A stretch of DNA of 43,078 bases from Opitutia bacterium (GTDB lineage: Bacteria > Verrucomicrobiota > Verrucomicrobiia > Opitutales > Opitutaceae), in assembly GCA_016190985.1 (NCBI GenBank), contig JACPPI010000006.1, forward strand, positions 176,526 to 219,603, given 5' to 3'. The notes beneath the pieces were generated by a model that worked only from the letters and a program-made list of their open reading frames with translations, was not told the origin of the DNA and searched no databases. Made by a program: the position numbers and the translations under genes. How positions within the stretch are numbered: position 1 is the first letter of the stretch; each line of letters begins with the position of its first letter. Shown one piece after another: positions 16,622 to 24,162 of the stretch.

Positions 16622-17257
16622 TCAGGAGTATTTCAGCATGATCATGAAGACCACCTGGCCGGCGTCGCGCGCGCGGTCGACAGCGGTTTCCACCAGGTCG
16701 TAGAGTTCCATCAGGATGAAGACTTCCTTGGCCTCGATCGGGCCGTTGTAGAGCTCCTTGACCAGCGCGAGCATGACCTTGTCGGCCTCGCCCTCGGCGA
16801 ACTGGAGCTTGGCGTGGTGGTCGGCGATGCGCTCGACCTTGGCGCCGTTGCGGAGCTCCTTCACCATCGCGACGACCGACCCCACGGCCTGCTCGAGCAG
16901 CACGACCTGCTTTTGCAGGCTCTCGCGCGGCACGCGGGCCGGGCAGATGGTGAGGCGCTCGACGATCTTCTCGACGGTCTTGGGGATGCGGTAAAGGGCG
17001 AGCGAGAGGGCCTCGATGTCCTCGCGCTCGAGCGGGGTGACGAAGGTCTTGCAGAGTTCCTCCGTGATTTCCTGCGTGATGCGCTTGTCCTTCCGGCGCG
17101 TCTGGATGATGTCGTGGATGTTGGTCGTCCCCAGGGTGCCGTCGTTGCCCAGGATCTTCACGAGCAAGGCGGTGCTGACGCGGGCCTCCTCGGCGCTGGC
17201 CTCAAGCAGGTCATAGAACTTCTCTTCCCGGCCCATAAGCTTCTTGAAGGAAATCAT
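16622..17257 (-). CDS. DUF47 PhoU-like phosphate transport regulator
   Basis: This 211-residue, largely alpha-helical cytoplasmic protein has the DUF47 pattern: FYDLLEASAEEAR, KRITQEITEELCKTFVTPLEREDIEALSLALYRIPKTVEKI and VFILMELYDLVETAVDRARDAGQ. Proteins of this family are distant PhoU relatives that accompany PiT transporters and are thought to gate them. It is the first gene of the DUF47-pit unit. A Pho-box-like element with a -10-like hexamer lies 27-60 bases upstream. Confidence 0.88.
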   Translation of the reverse strand: MISFKKLMGREEKFYDLLEASAEEARVSTALLVKILGNDGTLGTTNIHDIIQTRRKDKRITQEITEELCKTFVTPLEREDIEALSLALYRIPKTVEKIVERLTICPARVPRESLQKQVVLLEQAVGSVVAMVKELRNGAKVERIADHHAKLQFAEGEADKVMLALVKELYNGPIEAKEVFILMELYDLVETAVDRARDAGQVVFMIMLKYS

Positions 17258-17283
17258 GCCTGAAACCGGATACCGGAAGCGCG

Positions 17284-17317
17284 GGCATAGGCGAGGGGAT
17301 TTTCACAAAAATGACAC
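17284..17317 (-). promoter_or_regulatory. Pho-box-like element and -10 ahead of DUF47-pit
   Basis: Read on the minus strand, GTGTCAT is followed by TTTT and GTGAAAA (17317-17300), then ten bases, then TATGCC (17289-17284). The first heptamer matches CTGTCAT at six positions; the second matches at only three. The 4-bp spacer and ten-base distance to the -10 equal those ahead of the porin gene. The match is weaker, so confidence is modest. Confidence 0.4.
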
Positions 17318-17443
17318 GGCAATGCTGCGCCTGGATCGGACAGCTTTCTGGGCGGCGATTGCCCCGGGGCGGCTGCCGGATGACGCCGGCCAAAGAAGGA
17401 TTTGACAGAAACCGGAGGCTCATGGACTTTCTCGGCCCTTCAC

Positions 17444-17521
17444 GGCGGTCATAGCTCAGTTGGTTAGAGCACAAGATTGTGATTCTTGGGGTCGCGGGTT
17501 CGAATCCCGTTGACCGCCCCA
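17444..17521 (+). tRNA. tRNA-His (GTG)
   Basis: A full cloverleaf is visible: acceptor GCGGTCA (17445-17451) with TGACCGC (17511-17517), D-stem GCTC/GAGC, anticodon stem CAAGA/TCTTG, loop TTGTGAT with anticodon GTG at 17479-17481, and T-arm with TTCGAAT. Histidine identity is confirmed by a G at -1 (17444) facing C73 (17518). The CCA end is encoded (17519-17521). It is a single tRNA gene. Confidence 0.97.
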
Positions 17522-17559
17522 CTTTCCCCGGAGGCCAGATCGGCTCGCCGGGTTTCGCG

Positions 17560-18351
17560 ATGGCCAAACTCCGCCTCCTGACCTTCAACATCGCCCATGC
17601 CCGGGGCGTCATGCCGGTGCACCAGAGCCTGCGCTCGGCGGTCCGGATCCGGCGCAACCTGCTCCGGATCGCCGCGCTCATCCGGCGGGTGAAGGCCGAC
17701 CTCGTCGCGGTGCAGGAGATCGACGAGAATTCGCGGTGGAACGGGAGCTACAACCACCTGACCTTCCTGAGCGAGCATTGCGGCCTGCCCTTTTCGGCGA
17801 TGGGCCTGACCAACGTGCGCGGCGGGCGCTTCCCGCTCAACTACGGCAACGGCGTGCTCTCGCGCTGGCCGGTCATGCACGCCGAGGCCGCGACCTTCGG
17901 CCGGAGCCGGCTGGGCGACAAGGGCTTTCTCTTCGCGGAGGTCGAGGTCGCGCCCGGCCGGCGGCTGCCGTTGATCAACCTGCACCTCCATCACGCATCG
18001 CGCAAGCAGCGCCTGGCGCAGGCGGGCGTGCTGATGAAATTCATGACCGAACGCCGCCGGCAGCGCGGCGCGCATTGGGCGGCGCAACCCATCCTGTGCG
18101 GCGACTTCAACAATCCGGCGCACGCGCCCGACGCCACGGCGATGCTGCTCGGATTCTGCGAGGAGACGAACAACTGCACGCTGCTGCCCAAGGGCGGCCG
18201 CACTTTTCCCGCCGCGCTGCCCGCCCGCGCCCTGGATTTCGTCCTGCTTCCCGGGGAATGCCGGCCGGTGCACGCCGAGGTCGTGCGCAGTTACCTGTCG
18301 GATCATCGGCCGGTGCTGGTGGAGTTTGAGCTCGCCGCCGCCGGGGCGTAA
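17560..18351 (+). CDS. Endonuclease/exonuclease/phosphatase family protein
   Basis: This 263-residue protein shows the metal-dependent EEP fold: LLTFNIAHARG at the N-terminus, VAVQEIDENSRW with the metal Glu, INLHLHHASRKQR, LCGDFNNPAHAPD with the catalytic Asp and Asn, LDFVLLPG, and the terminal SDHRPVLVEF with the Asp-His pair. All catalytic positions are present, so it should be an active phosphodiesterase or nuclease, but the substrate cannot be deduced (DNA, nucleotide, inositol phosphate or lipid). There is no signal peptide. The ATG at 17560 is 38 bases after the tRNA-His end. An earlier in-frame start would fall inside the tRNA. Confidence 0.85.
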   Translation: MAKLRLLTFNIAHARGVMPVHQSLRSAVRIRRNLLRIAALIRRVKADLVAVQEIDENSRWNGSYNHLTFLSEHCGLPFSAMGLTNVRGGRFPLNYGNGVLSRWPVMHAEAATFGRSRLGDKGFLFAEVEVAPGRRLPLINLHLHHASRKQRLAQAGVLMKFMTERRRQRGAHWAAQPILCGDFNNPAHAPDATAMLLGFCEETNNCTLLPKGGRTFPAALPARALDFVLLPGECRPVHAEVVRSYLSDHRPVLVEFELAAAGA

Positions 18352-18396
18352 ATTTCGCTCGACCCCCGGCGCGGGAGTCCGGACGCTGGTTCTTTC

Positions 18397-19194
18397 ATGG
18401 ACCGCATCGCCCAGGCCTTCGCCCGCACCCGTCGCGAGAGACGCGCCGCGTTTGTGGCCTATCTCTGCGCGGGCGATCCGGACTTCGACACCTCGCTGGC
18501 GGCCTGTCGTGCCGTGCTCGACGCCGGGGCCGACGTGCTGGAATTGGGCGTGCCGTTTTCCGACCCGCTGGCCGACGGCCCCACCAACCAGCTCGCCGCC
18601 CAGCGCGCGCTGGAGGGCGGCATGACGGCCGCCCGGGTCTTCGAGCTGGTCCGCCGGCTGCGCGAGAAAAGCCAGGCGCCCGTCGTCTTCTACACCTACT
18701 ACAATCTCGTGTTCTCGAACGGCGTGGAGGATTATGTGCGCGCGGCCAAGGAGGCCGGGGTGGACGGCATGCTCGTGCTCGACCTGCCGCCGGAGGAAGC
18801 CGGCGAATTCCTCGCCGCCTGCGCCCAGCACGACCTCAAGACGGTCTTCATCGTGGCGCCCACGACGCCGGACAGCCGGCTGCCGCGCATCGGCGCGGCG
18901 GCGACGGGTTTCATCTACTACGTCTCGCGCGAGGGCGTGACCGGCGTGCGCGACCAGGTGGCGGCCAATATTCCCGAGGCCGTCGCCCGCATCCGCCGGC
19001 ACACGGCGCTGCCGGTCGCCGTCGGCTTCGGGCTGTCCACCCGGGAGCAGGTGAGGCAGGTGGCCCGCAGCGCCGACGGCGTGGTCGTGGGCAGCGCGCT
19101 GGTCAACGTCATCAAGGACAATCTCGACAACCGGGCCGGTTTGCCGGCACGTTTGCGCATCGCCGCCGCCGACCTGGTCGCCGGCGCCGCCTGA
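18397..19194 (+). CDS. trpA: Tryptophan synthase alpha subunit
   Basis: The 265-residue TIM-barrel cleaves indole-3-glycerol phosphate to indole and glyceraldehyde-3-phosphate. The catalytic Glu49 and Asp60 are at their canonical numbers in LELGVPFSDPLADGP. GVTG and VAVGFGLSTREQ form the phosphate-binding loops. ADGPTNQ replaces the usual ADGPVIQ, a small change next to the active site. It stands alone without trpB or other trp genes, so the pathway genes are dispersed in this genome. A diguanylate cyclase gene starts three bases after the stop, so the two are likely co-transcribed. Confidence 0.95.
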   Translation: MDRIAQAFARTRRERRAAFVAYLCAGDPDFDTSLAACRAVLDAGADVLELGVPFSDPLADGPTNQLAAQRALEGGMTAARVFELVRRLREKSQAPVVFYTYYNLVFSNGVEDYVRAAKEAGVDGMLVLDLPPEEAGEFLAACAQHDLKTVFIVAPTTPDSRLPRIGAAATGFIYYVSREGVTGVRDQVAANIPEAVARIRRHTALPVAVGFGLSTREQVRQVARSADGVVVGSALVNVIKDNLDNRAGLPARLRIAAADLVAGAA

Positions 19195-19197
19195 ACC

Positions 19198-20136
19198 ATG
19201 AGCGCCCACACCCGCAAGACCCGCCGCCTCCTGCTGATCGACGACGACCGGCAGCAGCAGCACCTGATGCAGGGCCTGGTGAAGAACTTCCGCAGCGGCG
19301 CCTTTGATCTGGATGGCGCGGCGAGCTACGACGAGGGATTGAAAAAACTGCTCAGCGGCAAATACGCGGTCTGTCTGCTCGACTTCCGGCTCGACGCCAA
19401 GGACGGCCTGGCCCTGATGCGCGAGGCCCGCATCGCCGGCAGCGAGACGCCGGTCATCATCCTTACCGCCGACGACAGCGAGGAGGTGGACCTCGCGGCC
19501 ATGGAGGCGGGCGCGGTGGATTACCTCGTCAAGGCCGCGCTCAACCCCCGCCTGCTCGAGCGCTCCATCCGCTACGCGCTCAAGCTCGGCGAGACGCTCA
19601 CCCAGTTGCGCCAGCTGGCCCAGCGCGACGAGCTCACGCGCCTGCTCAACCGCCGCGAGTTCAAGCGCATCCTCGAGGAGGAGTGGGACCGCAGCATCCG
19701 GTTCCAGCGGCCGTTCGCCCTCGTGATGGCGGACATCGACCATTTCAAGAAGATCAACGACACGCACGGCCACCAGGCGGGCGACGAGGTGCTGCGCCAC
19801 GTGGCCAGCCTGCTCGCCGGCCAGGTGCGCACGGTGGACCGCGTGGCCCGCTACGGCGGCGAGGAGTTCGCCCTGATCATGATCGAGACGGACACGAAAG
19901 GCGCGACGGAGAACATCAAGCGCCTCGGCGTGCTGCTGGCCGAGACCCCCTGCATCATCGAGAGCAAGAACCTCACCCTCGAGGTCACCCTCAGCGCGGG
20001 CGTGGCGACCAGCCTGACCGATGCGACCAGCGCGACCGACCTGGTGGCGGCGGCGGACAAGGCGCTCTACGCGGCCAAGAGGGGCGGGCGCAACCGCATC
20101 GTGCAGGCCGACGGCTCCGTCGTCCCGTTCAGGTAG
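19198..20136 (+). CDS. Response regulator with GGDEF diguanylate cyclase domain
   Basis: This cytoplasmic protein has 312 residues. Its receiver domain (about 9-130) has acidic residues LIDDD (13-17), phospho-acceptor D62 in LLDFRL, and K112. A short linker helix leads to the GGDEF domain (about 140-305) with GGEEF (220-224) and an RxxD inhibitory site, RTVD (211-214), five residues upstream. The intact active and inhibitory sites predict a phosphorylation-controlled, product-inhibited c-di-GMP synthase (PleD/WspR class, single receiver). No histidine kinase is adjacent. The 3' end overlaps that of the convergent lipid kinase gene by eight bases. Confidence 0.92.
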   Translation: MSAHTRKTRRLLLIDDDRQQQHLMQGLVKNFRSGAFDLDGAASYDEGLKKLLSGKYAVCLLDFRLDAKDGLALMREARIAGSETPVIILTADDSEEVDLAAMEAGAVDYLVKAALNPRLLERSIRYALKLGETLTQLRQLAQRDELTRLLNRREFKRILEEEWDRSIRFQRPFALVMADIDHFKKINDTHGHQAGDEVLRHVASLLAGQVRTVDRVARYGGEEFALIMIETDTKGATENIKRLGVLLAETPCIIESKNLTLEVTLSAGVATSLTDATSATDLVAAADKALYAAKRGGRNRIVQADGSVVPFR

Positions 20137-21019
20137 GCCTGGCCGTCGGCACGAGGATACGCAGGCTTTTTGGCCTGAGGGTGATTTCGAGGCGCGCGGC
20201 CGGGGGCCGCGGCTCCCCATCCGTGTGGAACGGCGCCGGGGCCTGGCGCTCGATGACGAATCGCGAACTGCGGCACCACATGAGTTCCGGTGCCCGGCTG
20301 ATGCCGCCAAAGCGCATGCGCCAGAGCAGAGCGGCGGCGCGCGCGAATCCAACCTTGCGCAAAGTCACGAGGTCAAACCGGCCATCATCCACCTTGGCGC
20401 CGGGCGCGAGCACGGCGTCATTGCCGTATTGGTCGGAATTCAGCACGGCCAGGGTGAAGACATGGTCGAACTCGCTGGTGCCGGCGTCATGCGTCACCCG
20501 GCAGGTTTCCTCGCGGTGGGAAAAAAACAGCGGCCAGCCCACGCGGAAATAGCCGGCCAGCCCGCGCGACTTCAGTTTGGCAAATCCGGCGGCGATCTCC
20601 GCCTCGAAGCCGAGCCCCATCGCGTTGAAAAAGGGCAGGCCATTCACCACGCCGCTGTCGATCAGCCGGACTTTGCCCGACAAGAGGGTTTCCAGCGCGG
20701 CGGCCGGCCGCAGGGGCATCCCCAGATGGCGGGCCAGCCCGTTGCCCGAGCCGCAAGGCACCAAACCGAGGGCGGCGCGGGTGCCGACCAGCGCGCTCGC
20801 GACCTCGTTCATCGTGCCGTCCCCGCCGACCGCGACCACGACATCGCAGCCTTCGCGCACCGCCGTGGCGGCCAGCTCGGGGGCGTGGCCGGCCCGCTCG
20901 GTCGGGGCGAGCGTGGCGTCGAGGCCCCGGGCCGCGCAGAAACCGCGGATCTGCCCGGCCAGTTGCGGCCGGCGCCGAAGGTGGCCGGAGGCGGGATTGA
21001 GGATGAAGCGGATTTTCAA
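20129..21019 (-). CDS. Diacylglycerol/lipid kinase family protein
   Basis: This 296-residue YegS/DgkB-type lipid kinase starts with IRFILNPASG at the N-terminus. Then comes the nucleotide-binding GGDGTMNEV (65-73) and PCGSGNGLA (88-96), both diagnostic of the DAGK catalytic domain. A C-terminal beta-rich domain includes GNDAVLAPGAKVDDGRFDLV, the family's metal-site region. It likely phosphorylates diacylglycerol, a sphingoid base or a related lipid at the membrane surface; the substrate is uncertain. It is divergent from miaA, with only 41 bases between the starts. Confidence 0.88.
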   Translation of the reverse strand: MKIRFILNPASGHLRRRPQLAGQIRGFCAARGLDATLAPTERAGHAPELAATAVREGCDVVVAVGGDGTMNEVASALVGTRAALGLVPCGSGNGLARHLGMPLRPAAALETLLSGKVRLIDSGVVNGLPFFNAMGLGFEAEIAAGFAKLKSRGLAGYFRVGWPLFFSHREETCRVTHDAGTSEFDHVFTLAVLNSDQYGNDAVLAPGAKVDDGRFDLVTLRKVGFARAAALLWRMRFGGISRAPELMWCRSSRFVIERQAPAPFHTDGEPRPPAARLEITLRPKSLRILVPTARPT

Positions 21020-21060
21020 GCTGGCGCGTGGCTGGAGGGCGACAATGGTGAACAGAACGA

Positions 21061-21972
21061 ATGGAGCGAGCCATTCATGTTCTCACCGGTTGCACCGCGG
21101 TCGGCAAGACCGAGCTGGCGTTGCGCTGGGCGGAGGCCGGCGGCGCGGAGATCGTGTCGTGCGACTCGCTGCTGTTCTACCGCGGGGCCGACCTCGGCAC
21201 CGCCAAGCCGACGAAGGCCGAACAGGCCCGGGTGCCGCACCACCTGATCGACATCTGCGGTCTCACCGACCGGATGGATGTGACGTATTACGTTACAAAG
21301 GCCCGGATGGCGGTGGACGATATCCTGCGGCGCGGGCGGCGCGTGTTGGTGGTTGGCGGCAGCGGATTCTACCTGAAATCCTTTTTTGCCCCGGTGGCCG
21401 ACGAGGTCGCGGTGCCGCCGGAGCTGCGGGCCGAGCTGCGGGCCAAACTGGAGCAGGGCGGTCTCGCTGTGTTGGTGGCCGACCTGCAGCGATTGAACCC
21501 GGCGGGGCTGGGCGCGCTGGACGTGCAGAACCCGCGGCGCGTGCTGCGGGCCTTGGAGCGTTGTCGCGCGTCGGGGCGGACGCTGGCGGCGTTGCAGGCG
21601 GACTTTGCCGCGCAGCCGGCGCCATTTGCGGATTGCGAAGTGCGTTTGTGCGAACTCGTGCGCGAACCGGCGGATCTGGACCGGCGCATCGCCCAACGGG
21701 TGGCCGCGATGCTGGCGGCCGGACTGGTGGCCGAGGTGCGTGGTTTGCTGGCGCAGGGGTTGAAGCAGGGCGGCAGCGTGGCGCAGGCCATCGGCTATCG
21801 GGAGACGATTGATTTCCTCGAAGGCCGCCTGCCGGAGACGGAGCTGGCCGCCGCCATCGGGCGGAACACGCGGGCCTTGGTGAAGAAGCAGCGCACGTGG
21901 CTCAAGACCCAGTTGCCGCCGCACCGGCAAATCGCGGCGGCCACGACCACGGTGGCGGAACTTTTCCCGTGA
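21061..21972 (+). CDS. miaA: tRNA dimethylallyltransferase MiaA
   Basis: This 303-residue enzyme transfers dimethylallyl to A37 of tRNAs reading UNN codons. The P-loop is GCTAVGKT (10-17). SCDSLLFYRGADLGTAKPT matches the family DSxQ(V/L)Y...GTAKP block. VVGGSGFYLKSF is the substrate-binding strand, and AQAIGYRETIDFLEG the C-terminal signature. DSLLFYRG has Leu-Leu where many MiaA have a conserved Gln, a mild deviation. The length is normal. Confidence 0.93.
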   Translation: MERAIHVLTGCTAVGKTELALRWAEAGGAEIVSCDSLLFYRGADLGTAKPTKAEQARVPHHLIDICGLTDRMDVTYYVTKARMAVDDILRRGRRVLVVGGSGFYLKSFFAPVADEVAVPPELRAELRAKLEQGGLAVLVADLQRLNPAGLGALDVQNPRRVLRALERCRASGRTLAALQADFAAQPAPFADCEVRLCELVREPADLDRRIAQRVAAMLAAGLVAEVRGLLAQGLKQGGSVAQAIGYRETIDFLEGRLPETELAAAIGRNTRALVKKQRTWLKTQLPPHRQIAAATTTVAELFP

Positions 21973-21993
21973 ATGGCGCCGGGAGGGCACCGG

Positions 21994-22020
21994 TTGATGT
22001 CAACTAATAGTTGACATCAG
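21994..22020. terminator. Palindrome between convergent genes
   Basis: GATGTCAACTA (21996-22006) and TAGTTGACATC (22008-22018) are perfect inverted arms around a single A, extended by T-A and wobble pairs. It sits between the ends of miaA and the minus-strand DUF4199 gene, where a bidirectional terminator is expected. No T-tract follows on either side, and the symmetry also resembles a regulator binding site. Confidence 0.4.
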
Positions 22021-22035
22021 CCCGGGGGCGACGGC

Positions 22036-22551
22036 TTACCGGGCTGCGCGGCGGGGCAGCTGGCGGACGAGCAGGGTGAGGCCGAGGGAGAAGAGGCCGC
22101 CCATGAGCGGCATGCCGACGACGATGGTGAGTGCAAGGCCGGCGGGAGAGTAGGCATTGCGGTAAACAACGATTTTTTTTTGGATCGCCGCCTCGGCCAA
22201 TTGTTGCGCGCGCCACTGCACCACCTTGGTTTCCAAAACATGGTCGATCCAGGTGGGGTTGATGAATTGACTGTAGGCGACGAGAACGCTGTAGACGAGC
22301 AGAGCGGCCACCAACGAAGCCAGCATGCCGGAGCCGATGCCAGCGCCCAGGTCGAGCCGGCCGTCGTAGATCGCCGCGCGCTTGGTCCGCAGCAGCAGGA
22401 ACAGCATGGTCAGCGGAATCAGGTTGGAGAGGAGGCCGGTGTAGACCCCGATGTCGGGCCGCGTGGTGTGGAAACCGAGCGAATACTCCGCGGCGATCCA
22501 CAGGCAGATGCCGGCGCCGCTGAGGAGGCCGTATTTGAACTCGGGTTTCAC
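22036..22551 (-). CDS. DUF4199 family membrane protein
   Basis: This protein of 171 residues starts at GTG. It has four likely membrane helices: about 7-26 (LLSGAGICLWIAAEYSLGF), 39-56, 70-92 (GIGSGMLASLVAALLVYSVLVAY) and 140-163. The pattern EFKYGLLSGAGICLW...LSNLIPLTMLFLLLRTKR...GAGIGSGMLASLV...YSQFINP matches DUF4199, a family of unknown function frequent in Bacteroidota and Verrucomicrobiota. It follows the tryptophanase gene by 26 bases and is probably its operon partner. Confidence 0.7.
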   Translation of the reverse strand: MKPEFKYGLLSGAGICLWIAAEYSLGFHTTRPDIGVYTGLLSNLIPLTMLFLLLRTKRAAIYDGRLDLGAGIGSGMLASLVAALLVYSVLVAYSQFINPTWIDHVLETKVVQWRAQQLAEAAIQKKIVVYRNAYSPAGLALTIVVGMPLMGGLFSLGLTLLVRQLPRRAAR

Positions 22552-22577
22552 ACGGCCAGCAAAGTTGGCCGACGCAA

Positions 22578-23969
22578 TTAGTCCACCAAAAGCCGGCCGC
22601 CGACCGGGGCGAACTTGGCGGTGAAATGGCGGAGCTGGGCGGGGGCCTCGGTAAGTTTCAGGCCGCGGAGTCGATCACGCAGGCCATGGACGTGCAGAAT
22701 CACCTCGGCGAGATAATCCACATGGCTCTGGGTGTAGACGCGGCGGGGAAAAGCGAGGCGGACGAGCTCCATGGCGGCGGGTTTCTCCGTGCCATCGGGC
22801 TGGCGGCCGAACATGACCGAACCGATCTCCACCGAACGCACCCCGCCCTCGAGGTAGAGCGCGAGCGACAAAGCCCAGGCGGGAAACTCGTGCGGCGGGA
22901 TGTGCGGCAGCAGGGCCTTGGCGTCGATGTAGATGGCATGCCCGCCCGGCGGCTGGACGATGGGCACCCCGGCGGCGGTGAGCTTGTCGCCGAGGTAGGC
23001 GACGGAGCGGATGCGGTAGCGCAGGTAGTCCTCATCGAGCACCTCCTTGATGCCGATGGCGAGGGCCTCGAGGTCGTAGCCGGCGAGGCCGCCGTAGGTG
23101 GGGAAGCCTTCGGTGAGAATGAGGTTGTTGCGGCACGTGGCGGCGAGGGCGTCGTCGTTGAGCGCGAGGAAGCCCCCGATGTTCACCAGGCCGTCCTTCT
23201 TGGCCGACATGGTGCAGCCGTCGGCGCAGTCGAACGCCTCGCGGGCGATGGCGGCGGGGGTGCGGTGGGCCTGGCCCGGCTCGCGCTGCTTGATGAACCA
23301 GGCGTTCTCGGCGAAGCGGCAGGCGTCGAGGATGAGGGGCACGCCGTGGGCCTTGCACAGCGCCGAGGCGGCCTGGATGTTGGCGAGGCTGACCGGCTGG
23401 CCGCCGCCGGAATTGTTCGTGATGGTGATCATCGCGAACGGCACCCGGCCCTTGTGCTCCGTCAGGCAGCGCTCCAGCGCGACCAGGTCGATGTTGCCCT
23501 TGAAGGGGGCGACGAGCGCCGGTTGGGTGGCCTCGGCGCAGCGCAGATCCAGCGCGGTGGCGCCGACGGCCTCGAGGTTGGCGCGCGTGGTGTCGAAATG
23601 CGTGTTGCTCGGCACGAGGTCCCCGGCCTGGCACGCGCTGGTGAACAGGATGCGTTCGGCGGCGCGGCCCTGATGGGTCGGGATGATGTGGCGGTAGCCG
23701 GTGACATCGCGCACCGCCGACTCAAACCGGAAGAACGAGCGGGCGCCGGCGTAGGACTCGTCGCCTTGCATCATGCCGGCCCACTGGGCGGAGGACATCG
23801 CGCCGGTGCCGGAGTCGGTCAAGAGGTCGATGATGACGTCCTCGGCCTTGAGGCGGAAAAGGTTGAGGTGGGCGGCCTCAAGGGCGGCGACGCGCTGCTC
23901 GCGGGTGGTGAAGCGGATGGGCTCCACCGTCTTGATGCGAAAGGGCTCGATGATGGTCTGGAACTGCAT
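22578..23969 (-). CDS. tnaA: Tryptophanase (beta-eliminating lyase family)
   Basis: This PLP enzyme of 463 residues would split tryptophan into indole, pyruvate and ammonia. The PLP lysine is K258 in SAKKDG; D215 and R218 in LILDACRFAEN position the cofactor; PTHQGR and TNNSGGGQPVSLAN are family blocks. Tyrosine phenol-lyase differs at two specificity positions, with Arg in VERG and Phe in LRFFTA. Here the protein has VEIG and LRHFTA, as in tryptophanase. No TnaC-like leader peptide is visible upstream. I chose the ATG at 23969, where the family homology begins; an upstream in-frame start adds 14 Gly/Pro/Arg-rich residues. Confidence 0.87.
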   Translation of the reverse strand: MQFQTIIEPFRIKTVEPIRFTTREQRVAALEAAHLNLFRLKAEDVIIDLLTDSGTGAMSSAQWAGMMQGDESYAGARSFFRFESAVRDVTGYRHIIPTHQGRAAERILFTSACQAGDLVPSNTHFDTTRANLEAVGATALDLRCAEATQPALVAPFKGNIDLVALERCLTEHKGRVPFAMITITNNSGGGQPVSLANIQAASALCKAHGVPLILDACRFAENAWFIKQREPGQAHRTPAAIAREAFDCADGCTMSAKKDGLVNIGGFLALNDDALAATCRNNLILTEGFPTYGGLAGYDLEALAIGIKEVLDEDYLRYRIRSVAYLGDKLTAAGVPIVQPPGGHAIYIDAKALLPHIPPHEFPAWALSLALYLEGGVRSVEIGSVMFGRQPDGTEKPAAMELVRLAFPRRVYTQSHVDYLAEVILHVHGLRDRLRGLKLTEAPAQLRHFTAKFAPVGGRLLVD

Positions 23970-24013
23970 GGGGGGGACCAAAGGGAAACCCCGGCCGCCA
24001 CGGGGCGACAAGG

Positions 24014-24056
24014 GTTTAATCGTAGGCCGTAAGGATTAAACGGGCCGGCTTACGGC
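24014..24056. other. Overlapping inverted repeats upstream of tnaA
   Basis: GTTTAATC (24014-24021) pairs with GATTAAAC (24034-24041), while GCCGTAAG (24026-24033) pairs with CTTACGGC (24049-24056). The two hairpins are mutually exclusive. They lie just beyond the tolC-like gene and 45 bases upstream of the tnaA start, so they could end tolC transcription or form a tnaA leader structure. Confidence 0.35.
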
Positions 24057-24162
24057 AGCGTGACCGCGTAGCGCTGCCCGCCTTCGCCAAGGCTTCGGCG
24101 CGGCTGACGCGAATGCCGGCTGGAATGTGTGCGACTTACGGCAGCGTGACCGCGTAGCGCTG
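24049..24162. repeat. 28-bp direct repeat duplicating the end of the tolC-like gene
   Basis: The 28 bases at 24135-24162, which encode the last codons and stop of the TolC-like protein, are repeated perfectly at 24049-24076. Between them is a 58-base segment containing the near-palindrome CGCCTTCGCCAAGG / CTTCGGCG (24079-24100). The arrangement looks like a palindromic repeat captured between two copies of its flank. Confidence 0.7.

Noticed and set aside
17464-20352. Long minus-strand open frame across the EEP, trpA and GGDEF genes
   Set aside because: Three well-supported plus-strand genes and the tRNA-His occupy the region. The frame shows only the low-complexity composition of GC-rich antisense.
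21272-21300. TTACAAA half-site within miaA resembling the operators at 30178 and 39111
   Set aside because: The partner half matches at only four of seven positions and it lies inside a conserved coding region.
22578-23969. Tyrosine phenol-lyase identity
   Set aside because: The two visible specificity positions (VEIG, LRHFTA) follow tryptophanase, not tyrosine phenol-lyase.
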